Positions 7,380 to 15,245 of a stretch of 36,689 bases of DNA are shown here, one piece after another. Source of the stretch: an uncultured Bacilli bacterium (GTDB taxonomy: Bacteria; Bacillota_I; Bacilli_A; RF39; UBA660); the NCBI GenBank assembly GCA_910584655.1, contig CAJUBJ010000009.1, positions 40,174 through 76,862 of the forward strand, given 5' to 3'. The translations under genes were made by a program, and so were the position numbers. Below the pieces are notes generated by a model. That model was given only the letters and a program-made list of their open reading frames with translations. It searched no databases and was not told where the DNA came from. How positions within the stretch are numbered: the stretch's first letter is position 1; every line of letters begins with the position of its first letter.

Positions 7380-8063
7380 TCAATTACAATCTTTAATTAT
7401 TTCAAATATTTTTAGCTTAATTCTGTCAAAAATTGATTCTTGTTTATATTCAACATATAATTCACTAAAAATAACTTCTAATCTTTCAAAAATGTCTTCT
7501 TCACCTTTTAATATTTTTCTTAATCCGACGGCCTTATTAAAAGCAAAATAAAACACCCAAACTAAAACTAATAAAGCAATAAAATAAGGGACAGATGAAA
7601 CAAAATTCTTGAAAGCAAAACCGTCCTTTGTAACAAATGCCAACGCAACAGAAATTATTAAAGTTAATATTCCTAAAAAATTACCGCCTATAATTTCTAC
7701 ACTTTTATTACACCTATAATGATTTAAAATACAATTAATTGAATCTTTATTATATAAATTGTTTTCTTTAAGATATTTAATAATTATATTTTTTTCTTTA
7801 TTTGAGATTATTTCATCTAAAGATAACCCACTTTTAGCTCTCTTGTCATATTTAAAATATAATTTTGTTTCAAGAGTTTTTTCGCATATACCTTTATATT
7901 TGTAAAATAACAATATTAAAATTATAATCATAAAAGCTATATTTTCATAATAATTACATACTAATAATAAAAATGTAACAACAACGTAAAGAATAATTGT
8001 TTTAATTTTTATTTTATTATAAGGACTATTCTCTTTAAAGTATCGCTCCAAATTTTTATACAT
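7380..8063 (-). CDS. Unknown four-TM membrane protein
   Basis: The chosen start is ATG 8063 (227 aa), with AGGTGG about 8 nt upstream; in-frame GTGs at 8075/8072 lie inside that ribosome site. Two hydrophobic segments form a hairpin near residues 22-38 and 41-56. A ~70-residue charged cytoplasmic loop follows, then two more hydrophobic segments (about 129-147 and 155-177) and a charged helical C-terminus. No catalytic motif is visible and I do not recognise the family. It is first in the 8063-6533 transcript, whose leader contains a terminator-like hairpin directly before the ribosome site (8080-8117). Confidence 0.65.
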   Translation of the reverse strand: MYKNLERYFKENSPYNKIKIKTIILYVVVTFLLLVCNYYENIAFMIIILILLFYKYKGICEKTLETKLYFKYDKRAKSGLSLDEIISNKEKNIIIKYLKENNLYNKDSINCILNHYRCNKSVEIIGGNFLGILTLIISVALAFVTKDGFAFKNFVSSVPYFIALLVLVWVFYFAFNKAVGLRKILKGEEDIFERLEVIFSELYVEYKQESIFDRIKLKIFEIIKDCN

Positions 8064-8079
8064 AACATACACCACCTAA

Positions 8080-8117
8080 AAAAGAGCATAATTCCATTAT
8101 AAAAATGAAACACACTC
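8080..8117 (-). terminator. Terminator-type hairpin, possibly a leader attenuator
   Basis: On the minus strand GAGTGT (8117-8112) pairs with ATGCTC (8089-8084), with an inner stem TTTCATT/AATGGAA, and six T follow immediately. It lies 3' of the Sau3AI-like gene, but also only a few bases before the AGGTGG ribosome site of the next gene, so there is no room for a promoter between them. Confidence 0.6.
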
Positions 8118-8130
8118 TATATTCACACAT

Positions 8131-8158
8131 ATTATATCAAAGTTTTTATTATTTTAAA
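8131..8158 (-). promoter_or_regulatory. Probable promoter of the 8063-6533 genes
   Basis: TATAAT lies at 8136-8131 on the minus strand, with TTTAAA 16 bp upstream (8158-8153). It sits between the Sau3AI-like stop codon and the hairpin, so the RNA would begin near 8124 and fold at once into the terminator-type hairpin. Confidence 0.45.
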
Positions 8159-8166
8159 TAAAAAAC

Positions 8167-9537
8167 TTAATCTACTATATCTTTTAAAACTTTCTCAATA
8201 TACTTATTATTAATCCAAAAACAATGTTTAGTATATTCCTCTATTCCAGTAACTTTATCCCTAACAGGTAGCTTATAAACATCTCGAGCATTTTGTGCAT
8301 GTGGTCTTACATGACATACGCTATTTTCACTCAAGCCAGGAAAATTGGTGATTCTTCTCCCTTTCTCATCAAAACCTTTTACTATATTTCCATTCAATAT
8401 GACATCCTTAGTTTTCAACCAAACTTTTCTAACTTCATTATCTATAGTTTGTTCTGGCATATTCCATAACTTTATACCTTTAAAAATATAATCATCTTTT
8501 TCTTTTTTAAATACGAAGAACATGTATTTTATAGTTTCCAACAGATTTCTAAATTCTGAATTTTCCCAGTCTTCATTAACTAATTCAGTATATTTAAAAG
8601 TTGGAAAAGACATAGACTCAATTATTCTTCCATCCTCTTCTACTCTAACAGTCTTAGGAACAATATTAGCTTTTAAAAATTCATCTGTTTTACTTAATAA
8701 ACCATTAACACCAAACATTCTACTAACAAGGACACTATTTATATTCTTAGCTTTAGAATCTATTTCAAATAATTTAATCAATTCTTTTTGAGACATATTT
8801 TTATACTTTTGAACAACGCTATCAACAAACTGATAAAAAGTCATATTTGTTGTTCTTAATACTCTTTCAACATCATCTGCATTACCAATATACTTCCTTA
8901 CTAACTGAGTCATATAAGAAGTCTTTAAACAAAATGCTCTTTGCATTGCCATAATGTCTGAGAAAGGTTGCTTTCTTTTAGAATTTTTATTAGCTCCCTT
9001 TGTACAAGCTCCTAAATACATTGTATCTGCTTCTGATAACTCATGAGCAGTCCCTTTCTTTATCTTATCAACTATTAAATTCCAATCAGAAATAATAGTA
9101 TCTAAATCTTCTTCTGGAAATGTAAACAATTTTTCATGAGTAATAACTAAATCATCTTTTGATTTATCAGGTTCATACAAATACCAAACAATTTGTATTT
9201 TTTGATTTTTATACCAAAAATGGCTTTCATAAAAAGTGTTTTTATACTCTTCCATAAAATTAATTATATTTAATACTAATCTTTCTTTAGCAGATAATGA
9301 ACCATCTTTATTTTTTTTATACGGTGTAACTTTTAGCTCTATACCTGCTTCAACAAAATCTGGTTCAGAAATAGAGTTAATTGCATAGTCATATCCATCT
9401 TCCTCAATAATATGACCGAATGAACCTTTATTATATTTATTACCATTCAAATTATTTTTATTTATTTCTTTAAATTTCTTGCCAATTAATAACTTTGCTT
9501 TTTCATTAATTTCAATTTCACTATAATCTCTAGACAT
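8167..9537 (-). CDS. Sau3AI-like type II restriction endonuclease (predicted GATC)
   Basis: This 456-aa protein resembles R.Sau3AI (489 aa), which cuts before the G of GATC and consists of two MutH-like domains. The N-terminal catalytic motif of the MutH/Sau3AI family is visible: D60 in ISEPDF and E67-x-K69 in GIELKVTPYKK. The C-terminal half (about 300-440), with FKGIKLWNMP, corresponds to the second, DNA-binding MutH-like domain that lacks the catalytic residues. The start ATG 9537 is supported by AGGTG; ATG 9555 lacks a ribosome site. It is divergent from its methyltransferase at 9673, a normal arrangement for restriction-modification genes. GATC specificity is inferred from family resemblance, not demonstrated. 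Confidence 0.9.
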   Translation of the reverse strand: MSRDYSEIEINEKAKLLIGKKFKEINKNNLNGNKYNKGSFGHIIEEDGYDYAINSISEPDFVEAGIELKVTPYKKNKDGSLSAKERLVLNIINFMEEYKNTFYESHFWYKNQKIQIVWYLYEPDKSKDDLVITHEKLFTFPEEDLDTIISDWNLIVDKIKKGTAHELSEADTMYLGACTKGANKNSKRKQPFSDIMAMQRAFCLKTSYMTQLVRKYIGNADDVERVLRTTNMTFYQFVDSVVQKYKNMSQKELIKLFEIDSKAKNINSVLVSRMFGVNGLLSKTDEFLKANIVPKTVRVEEDGRIIESMSFPTFKYTELVNEDWENSEFRNLLETIKYMFFVFKKEKDDYIFKGIKLWNMPEQTIDNEVRKVWLKTKDVILNGNIVKGFDEKGRRITNFPGLSENSVCHVRPHAQNARDVYKLPVRDKVTGIEEYTKHCFWINNKYIEKVLKDIVD

Positions 9538-9606
9538 TTTTACACCTTTTCTCATTTTCGATCTTGTTTTTTATCTAAATTAGTTATAAAATATTTATGA
9601 AAAGAC

Positions 9607-9635
9607 TTGATCGAATTTAATAAATTTATTATAAT
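9607..9635 (+). promoter_or_regulatory. Methyltransferase promoter with GATC inside the -35 box
   Basis: TTGATC (9607-9612), a 17-bp gap and TATAAT (9630-9635) form a strong promoter for the methyltransferase. The last four bases of the -35 box are GATC, the predicted target of the enzyme. A second GATC lies at 9560-9563 in the 5' leader of the restriction gene. Confidence 0.7.
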
Positions 9636-9672
9636 ATAGATACAACTTTTTAACAATATCAGGAGGTACAAC

Positions 9673-10911
9673 ATGGAAAAAACAGTAGTAGAACTATTTG
9701 CAGGAGTTGGAGGATTTCGCTGCGGACTAAATAATGTTCAATTAAAAGATGACAAAGTAACAGAAAATGGAAACTGGAAATTCGTATGGGCAAACCAATG
9801 GGAACCAGCAACAAAAACACAAGATGCTTATAATTGCTACGGAACAAGATTTGGTTTTGAAGATGTAAGTAATATTGACATATTTGAAGTAGATAAAAAA
9901 AGTATACCAGACCACACACTACTAGTTGGAGGATTTCCTTGTCAAGATTATTCAGTTGCACAAACATTATCAAGTAGCAAAGGAATAGAAGGAAAAAAAG
10001 GTGTACTATGGTGGGCAATTGAAGAAGTACTATCAGTTAAAAAACCTCCTTTTGTTTTGTTAGAAAATGTTGATAGATTGCTACTATCTCCAGCCAAACA
10101 AAGAGGAAGAGACTTTGGAATGATTTTAAGAAGCTTTTATGATAATGGGTATAATGTAGAATGGAGAGTTATTAACGCCGGAGAATACGGATTACCTCAA
10201 AAACGTAGAAGAACATATATATTTGCTTATCATAAATCAACCAATTACTACAAAGAAATGCAAAAAACAGAAGACAGAGATGTTATTTTCAAAGAAGGAA
10301 TATTTGTAAAACAATTTCCAATTAAAGATGAATATGAAGCCATTACAAAATCAAATATTTCAGAATATAAAGATTTAGTTGAAGTAAGTAATATGTTTAA
10401 ATGCGACTTTTATAATGCTGGTATTATGAATGGCGGAAAAATATATACTGTAAAAATTAAATCTAATTTCAATCTTGTATATCCACTTAGAAAAATAAGA
10501 GAAGAAAATGAAGTTGAAGAAAAATATTTTTTAACTGAAGCTCAAATTGAAAAGTTCTCAGTCTTAAAAGGGAGCAAAAAAATTCCTAGAGTTAAGCCAA
10601 ATGGAGAACCATATTTTTATACAGAAGGCTCAATGCCATTTCCAGATAATTTAGATGCTCCAGCCAGAACTATGCTTACAAGTGAAGGTGGAATTAGTAG
10701 AACAACACATGTTATTGAAGACTATAAAACAAAAAGACCAAGACTTTTAACTCCTATAGAGTGCGAAAGAATTAATCAGTTTCCAGACAATTGGACTAAT
10801 ACTGGTATGACAAATAAAAAAAGAAACTTTATGATGGGAAACGCCTTGGTTGTTGGTATAATTAAAAAAATAGGAATAGAAATAGAAAAAATAATTAGTA
10901 ACGAAAACTAA
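9673..10911 (+). CDS. C5-cytosine DNA methyltransferase, Sau3AI/GATC type
   Basis: The 412-aa protein carries all main C5-MTase motifs in order: motif I with VELFAGVGGFRCGL (S-adenosylmethionine binding), motif IV with catalytic Cys90 in GGFPCQDYS, and motif VI ENV (131-133). It also has motif VIII QKRRR (176-180), a variable target-recognition region (about 185-345), then motif IX-X with the closing GNALVVGI. It transfers a methyl group to C5 of cytosine and protects host DNA from the divergent Sau3AI-like enzyme; GATm5C is the expected product. An excellent AGGAGG precedes the ATG. It converges with the BglII-like gene, their ends overlapping by 4 bases. It is the only plus-strand protein gene in the first 24 kb. 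Confidence 0.96.
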   Translation: MEKTVVELFAGVGGFRCGLNNVQLKDDKVTENGNWKFVWANQWEPATKTQDAYNCYGTRFGFEDVSNIDIFEVDKKSIPDHTLLVGGFPCQDYSVAQTLSSSKGIEGKKGVLWWAIEEVLSVKKPPFVLLENVDRLLLSPAKQRGRDFGMILRSFYDNGYNVEWRVINAGEYGLPQKRRRTYIFAYHKSTNYYKEMQKTEDRDVIFKEGIFVKQFPIKDEYEAITKSNISEYKDLVEVSNMFKCDFYNAGIMNGGKIYTVKIKSNFNLVYPLRKIREENEVEEKYFLTEAQIEKFSVLKGSKKIPRVKPNGEPYFYTEGSMPFPDNLDAPARTMLTSEGGISRTTHVIEDYKTKRPRLLTPIECERINQFPDNWTNTGMTNKKRNFMMGNALVVGIIKKIGIEIEKIISNEN

Positions 10912-11561
10912 TTATTTTTTTTATCAAACATTTCAATACGGCCAATAGTTTGTTTTTCAACTTTATAATGCTTCACTATAAAAGATTCAGGTGGTTCTAA
11001 CCCTATTATAACTAAAGGTGTCGTTAATATATTATTCAATGGTTTTAAATACTCAATATATTTTTCATAAGATCCAACAGCTCCATCAAACCCACCTGCT
11101 TTTTTCATAGCATCCGTAGCGGTTATCAATATACCTGCTTTAGTTTGTATAGCCTTCTCAACATGATTAAGTTCACTAGATAATACAGGCTTCAATAAAT
11201 TCCAAGAAACATTACCTCCATGATTAAAAGCCACTTCTATAGCAATATTATCTTTAGAGAAGTCCAAGCGCCATGTTCCTTTTTCTTTTTTTCCTTTACC
11301 TTTTTCTTTTTGATATCTTGGATCGGAAAAAATAAAACTCTGAGCATTCCATCCTTTTTCTTTTAATCTTTTATCAATCAATTTATTTATAGCTTCAGAT
11401 ATACTTTTAGCTTCTCTTTTTTCAGAATTAAACTCTTCAATTATATCATTATCGCTTATACTTTCTATGGTACTTAATACTTCTAACCATAAATATTTAA
11501 AATCATCATCTATCTTAAATATCTCCTCAGCATATCTAAAAGAATGTGTTACATACCTCAT
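10908..11561 (-). CDS. BglII/BstYI-family type II restriction endonuclease
   Basis: The 217-aa protein resembles BstYI and BglII, which cut RGATCY and AGATCT. Shared features are a helix ending in KRLKEKGWNAQSF, then WRLDFSKDNIAIEVAFNHG, holding the family's acidic residues (D and E before VAFNHG), and PLVIIGLEPP near the C-terminus, as in BstYI (PLVLIGIAP). The start ATG 11561 has AGAGG 9 nt upstream; longer in-frame starts (11567 ATG, GTG 11594) are less well placed. It lies 50 nt after the HNH gene on the same strand. No separate methyltransferase is present, so the neighbouring GATC methyltransferase may protect against it. The family is fairly sure, the exact site is not. Confidence 0.8.
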   Translation of the reverse strand: MRYVTHSFRYAEEIFKIDDDFKYLWLEVLSTIESISDNDIIEEFNSEKREAKSISEAINKLIDKRLKEKGWNAQSFIFSDPRYQKEKGKGKKEKGTWRLDFSKDNIAIEVAFNHGGNVSWNLLKPVLSSELNHVEKAIQTKAGILITATDAMKKAGGFDGAVGSYEKYIEYLKPLNNILTTPLVIIGLEPPESFIVKHYKVEKQTIGRIEMFDKKNN

Positions 11562-11611
11562 AATCATAATCCTCTCTATACATGATAATATCACATATTT
11601 AACAAAAATAC

Positions 11612-12415
11612 TTATTTTCTTTTTTCAAACAACTTTCTATGTAATGATAAAAATTCCAATCTTTCTTTTGTAAGATAAACTGAAGAAAGATGACTATTTT
11701 CACTTATATTTAATATTTGTAGTAATTCTTTAGGTAAATCATCTTTAATAAGAATCTTACCTTTTTCATCAAAAGAAATTAATTTTTTATCAAATATTGC
11801 ATCATGATTAGGACAAAGTAACAAACCATTATAATGATTTACCATATCTTTTTTGTTTGCACATTTGCTATATGGAAGTATATGACTGGCAATTAATAAA
11901 TCAGCTTTATTAATCTCACATAACGCACATTTTTGATTAAATTCTAATAATAAGTTTTTTCTAAAATTTTGCTGAATTGCCTTATTTCTAACTTTTAATA
12001 AAGTTTCAATATAACTATCTTTTTCTTCTAAATCAAGTTTAACATATTCTGAACTGTTTTCTATTTCATTAAGTTCTTCTAAATCATTATCTGAATTAAT
12101 ATCATATGTTAAAGAAACAAACTCATTATATAATTTCTCCATAGTACAAATATCAGAAGAATATCTATCCCAATATTCTTTAACAGCTTTTCCGCCATTA
12201 GTTAATCCACTTTTTATATATTTTGAATCAACCGACTTATAATTAGCTACTCTCATTTCAATAGAAGAAGGAGTTCTATTTTTCCCTGTATATTTATTTA
12301 ATCTATTGCAAAATTCAACCAAAAATTCTGAACTTTTATATAAATCAGTTGATTCATGCGTTAAATAAACATACAAAGTTAAAATCATTTCTTCGTCAGT
12401 CCATTTTTCTCTCAT
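11612..12415 (-). CDS. HNH endonuclease (HNH_2-type, restriction-like)
   Basis: This 267-aa protein has two parts. The N-terminal ~95 residues (WTDEEMILTLYVYL ... RTPSSIEMRVANYKSVD) form the helical domain often fused to HNH restriction enzymes. A variable linker follows. The C-terminal HNH domain (about 155-250) has a zinc pair CALC, then ASHILPYSKC (the H of the beta-beta-alpha metal site), NHYNGLLLCPNHDAIFDKKLISFD with the second CxxH and the final H/N. The enzyme should nick or cut DNA with a divalent metal; its target is unknown. GAGGT lies 9 nt upstream of the ATG. It is first in a two-gene unit with the BglII-family enzyme, in the restriction island. Confidence 0.85.
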   Translation of the reverse strand: MREKWTDEEMILTLYVYLTHESTDLYKSSEFLVEFCNRLNKYTGKNRTPSSIEMRVANYKSVDSKYIKSGLTNGGKAVKEYWDRYSSDICTMEKLYNEFVSLTYDINSDNDLEELNEIENSSEYVKLDLEEKDSYIETLLKVRNKAIQQNFRKNLLLEFNQKCALCEINKADLLIASHILPYSKCANKKDMVNHYNGLLLCPNHDAIFDKKLISFDEKGKILIKDDLPKELLQILNISENSHLSSVYLTKERLEFLSLHRKLFEKRK

Positions 12416-12466
12416 AACATTTTACCTCTTTCAAAATTAATAAAAAGCTTTTCAATAAAAAATACT

Positions 12467-12676
12467 TTATATTTTACCACATATATCATAGTCTAATAAT
12501 TTTAATAACTCATTACCAAGTTTTCCACATGTAAAGTAGTAGCTAATATATCTTAGTCTATCACAATAAAACATATCACTTCTAGCATATTGCAAACTTC
12601 TAAACACACTCCTAAATTCCCCCAATTTATTAAAAATAATAGAGACAGAAGTCAAAGGAGCAGCACAATCACATAT
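12467..12676 (-). pseudogene. Gene remnant, ~70 codons without a proper start
   Basis: An open minus-strand frame runs from just after a stop at 12677 to a stop at 12467. Its residue mix looks protein-like (CDCAAPLTSVSIIFNK, then SLQYARSDMFYCDRL, ending LLDYDICGKI), but only a TTG at 12655 and an internal ATG at 12574 could start it, and neither has a ribosome site. It lies between the CHC2 gene and the HNH gene. It could be the 3' part of a lost gene or a frameshifted tail of the CHC2 protein. I do not recognise the family. Confidence 0.3.
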
Positions 12677-12689
12677 TTACAACATTACC

Positions 12690-13592
12690 TTAAATTTGCA
12701 ACAATAACTTTTTCTCCTTATCCTTCTCCTCATCAAACTCCACACATTCCCCTCTTCTTATCCTATCTATAGTAGCAAAATCTCTTTCAAACTTAGCTAA
12801 AGCTAAACTCTTAGTAACACTATCCTCTCTCTTACTAGTTCTCTCATAACCACGTTCTAATAGCTCTCTAAACTCATCAGATAATAAAGAACTCCTATAA
12901 CGTTGTACCAACTCACTATCCTCTCCTATAACACTATCCTTTATATCTACCATATAAACTCTAGCAAGTAATGATACAGTTCCTCTATGACTTAATCCTT
13001 CTACTTTTTCTATATAATCAACACATCTAAAACTATGTCCACATCCATAACACATTCCATAATTCCTACTATTAACTACTCCCATAGAAGGAGTTCTTTC
13101 GTTATGAAAATGACATAAGAACATAAAACCATCATTAGAATATAATTTAATCTTAGGATATGTATTATTAGTAAATACTAAATGAGTAATAGAACATTCC
13201 TCTTGTAAATAATCTTCTATATTATCAGGTTTAATACTCTTTCTTATTAATTCTAATATCTTTTCAAAATGTCCTCTAACACTCTCTACTTCATCTAAGT
13301 ATTCTTTCCTACTATCTCTAATTTTAATATATTCTTCTTTTAAATCTTTACCAAATACTACATAATCTTTATCTAATAAATATTTATTATGTCTTACATA
13401 ATCAAACCAATTCCAATAAGCACTACTTCTTATTTTATCTAACTCTCTTACTATCTTACTTATATCTTTATAATCTTCTCTATCTAAACCTACACCATAT
13501 AAATTATTAAGATATTGATTTAATAATCTATCATAATATTCTAATTCATCATATTTACTTATTTTAAAATAACTTCTATTTTCCATATACAT
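12690..13592 (-). CDS. CHC2 zinc-finger (DnaG primase-type) protein, stand-alone
   Basis: This 300-aa protein contains a DnaG-type CHC2 zinc ribbon: C160-x2-H163 (FLCHFHNERTPSM) and C181-x2-C184 (CYGCGHSF), followed by CVDYIEKVEGLSHRGTVSLLA, the segment that follows the zinc site in primases. There is no TOPRIM catalytic domain. Instead there is a ~150-residue charged helical N-terminus and a highly charged C-terminus. It could bind single-stranded DNA or recruit a replication or primase partner. Such proteins occur on mobile elements, so a phage or plasmid origin is possible. ATG 13592 lacks a clear ribosome site, and M3 (13586) is an alternative. It is 29 nt after the unknown membrane gene. 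Confidence 0.75.
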   Translation of the reverse strand: MYMENRSYFKISKYDELEYYDRLLNQYLNNLYGVGLDREDYKDISKIVRELDKIRSSAYWNWFDYVRHNKYLLDKDYVVFGKDLKEEYIKIRDSRKEYLDEVESVRGHFEKILELIRKSIKPDNIEDYLQEECSITHLVFTNNTYPKIKLYSNDGFMFLCHFHNERTPSMGVVNSRNYGMCYGCGHSFRCVDYIEKVEGLSHRGTVSLLARVYMVDIKDSVIGEDSELVQRYRSSLLSDEFRELLERGYERTSKREDSVTKSLALAKFERDFATIDRIRRGECVEFDEEKDKEKKLLLQI

Positions 13593-13621
13593 ATCAACTA
13601 TCTAATTCTTTGAATTTTATA

Positions 13622-14275
13622 CTAAAAACTATCATATTTATTCAAATTACTATATGAATCAATATATATATCATTCACCCATATTCCATTTTTTTTCTTA
13701 TAACCAAATTTTCGCATTATTGATTTTTCCAAAGCTTTATTAAATTTAATTTTATCTAAATTTAAAAATCCATAATCCCAAGTTGTACTTCTAGTAAGAA
13801 TATCATAAAGAAAACTTTTTCCATAGCCATAATTTTTTTTAATATTATAGAAAGGAAAAAATATTACAAATAATGAATTTATCAAAGAAAAAATACTCTT
13901 TAAAAAATCCCATAGTAACATAATCATTTCCAAGATTTTAAAAAGTTCGGTTACAGATCCCATACCACCTTCACCTTTTACAGCATTCACTGTCAAAATT
14001 TCACTTTTAGTAATTTTATAATAATCTTTAAAGTTTATGTCATAAAAATTTATATTCAAATCTAACTTTCTATTTTTCTTTGCTAAGTGATAAATATATT
14101 CTTTTTTACACTCAATATCATATTGACATTCATAGTATTCGCATTGCATATTATATTTTTTTTGCAAATATGCTGATATATCCCATAAATCATTATACTT
14201 ACTAACATTATATTTTAGATTAACTAAATGTTCTACAACATTTTTTTCATTTCTAGCAATAACATTTATTTGCAT
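13622..14275 (-). CDS. Unknown protein with a central membrane hairpin
   Basis: I do not recognise this 217-aa protein. The first ~105 residues are soluble, rich in Tyr, Lys and Asn, with two short Cys-containing stretches. A Gly-rich turn (GEGGMGSVTE) precedes one or two hydrophobic segments (about 112-142), followed by a basic soluble tail. A strong AGGAGG lies 9 nt before the ATG. A TATAAT at 14336-14331 and the 12-bp palindrome AATAACGTTATT (14322-14333) lie in its upstream region. It is the first gene before the CHC2 protein, so the two may share a transcript. Position beside the restriction island makes a defence or mobile-element role possible, but nothing proves it. Confidence 0.6.
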   Translation of the reverse strand: MQINVIARNEKNVVEHLVNLKYNVSKYNDLWDISAYLQKKYNMQCEYYECQYDIECKKEYIYHLAKKNRKLDLNINFYDINFKDYYKITKSEILTVNAVKGEGGMGSVTELFKILEMIMLLWDFLKSIFSLINSLFVIFFPFYNIKKNYGYGKSFLYDILTRSTTWDYGFLNLDKIKFNKALEKSIMRKFGYKKKNGIWVNDIYIDSYSNLNKYDSF

Positions 14276-14413
14276 TATTATAACTCCTCCTACTTTTACT
14301 AATGTTTTCCATACTTATTTAAATAACGTTATTATAACATATATTAAAGACAAATATATAAACCATTTAAAAGAAAATATTAAAATTATCAATAAAAATT
14401 ACAACTTTATAAA

Positions 14414-15178
14414 CTACATAGGAAAATGTTCTATATTTTTTAAATTATTTAATCCATACGCTACCTCATTCTCACATATCTTCTTTACTTCGCCATCTCT
14501 AAGCAAATAACAATCACCATACATCGTCTGCTCTACACCATCATCAAAAATATGACTACCATCTGGAATACCATACAAATTTCTTCGCATAGATTCCTCT
14601 AACACAGCAGTCCTATGTAACATTTCATCACTATCAAAGTTAGATGTATCTAATACAAAATGTGGTTCAATATTAATATGCGTCTTACCCAATCCTTTAA
14701 AATAACAAGGTCTCTTTAAATCTTCTTCACATTCTGGACTATTATATACATCTTCAGCTAAATTAATCGCTCCAGCACTTTGTCCTATTATAACCCCTTC
14801 ATAATCACTTAATATAACTCTTAACTTAATCCCTTCAAAATACTGCATTTGCGTAAATGTATCTCCACCAGATAAAAACACTAAATCACTTTTTAATACT
14901 CTATCTCTTACTTCTTCCACACTACTCTTATCATCTACTACATAATAATTATCAAATACAATACCAGATAATTTTAAAGCATCAAATAATATCTTAGAAT
15001 ATTCATTTATCTTATCTTTATTACTAGCATCAGCTGGTACATATAGAATACCTTTTGTACCATCCAACTTACTTTTTAATTGATCAACTAAACCATTCTT
15101 GTTATCTATCTCTTTAGCTACTTTAACTCCATCTGTTTTTTCATAATGATTTAAATTACTAGTTAAAAATACTTTCAT
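14414..15178 (-). CDS. Peptidase E-like protein (family S51, class-I glutamine amidotransferase fold)
   Basis: The 254-aa protein has the S51 signature: the nucleophile elbow VIIGQSAGAI with Ser134, the preceding SGGDTFTQ loop, and a late His in IEPHFVLD. Characterised members are PepE (Asp-X dipeptidase) and cyanophycinase. This sequence fits the dipeptidase-like branch in length (PepE is ~230 aa). It is probably a cytoplasmic Asp-dipeptide hydrolase, with the substrate not certain. A strong AAGGAGAG precedes the ATG. It is a single gene bounded upstream by a terminator at 15212-15241, with its own promoter not clearly visible. Confidence 0.85.
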   Translation of the reverse strand: MKVFLTSNLNHYEKTDGVKVAKEIDNKNGLVDQLKSKLDGTKGILYVPADASNKDKINEYSKILFDALKLSGIVFDNYYVVDDKSSVEEVRDRVLKSDLVFLSGGDTFTQMQYFEGIKLRVILSDYEGVIIGQSAGAINLAEDVYNSPECEEDLKRPCYFKGLGKTHINIEPHFVLDTSNFDSDEMLHRTAVLEESMRRNLYGIPDGSHIFDDGVEQTMYGDCYLLRDGEVKKICENEVAYGLNNLKNIEHFPM

Positions 15179-15211
15179 AAATATCTCTCCTTGTTATACA
15201 AATTATACCTC

Positions 15212-15241
15212 AATAAAAAAAACATATCACTAAATATGTTT
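15212..15241 (-). terminator. Rho-independent terminator after the zinc-ribbon gene
   Basis: The minus-strand stem AAACATAT/ATATGTTT (15241-15234 with 15227-15220) has a 6-nt loop and is followed by a T-rich run. Confidence 0.75.
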
Positions 15242-15245
15242 CTTC

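Noticed and set aside
9659..10018. Minus-strand open frame opposite the methyltransferase gene
   Set aside because: Leu/Phe-rich antisense shadow of the motif-complete methyltransferase, covering motif I and IV codons.
12590..12772. Plus-strand 60-codon frame over the CHC2 gene end
   Set aside because: No ribosome site, low-complexity His/Ser/Pro/Thr content, overlaps a better supported minus-strand gene.
14322..14333. 12-bp palindrome AATAACGTTATT near a -10 box
   Set aside because: Short palindromes of this composition are common in such AT-rich DNA, and no second copy or clear -35 was found; noted under the adjacent gene only.
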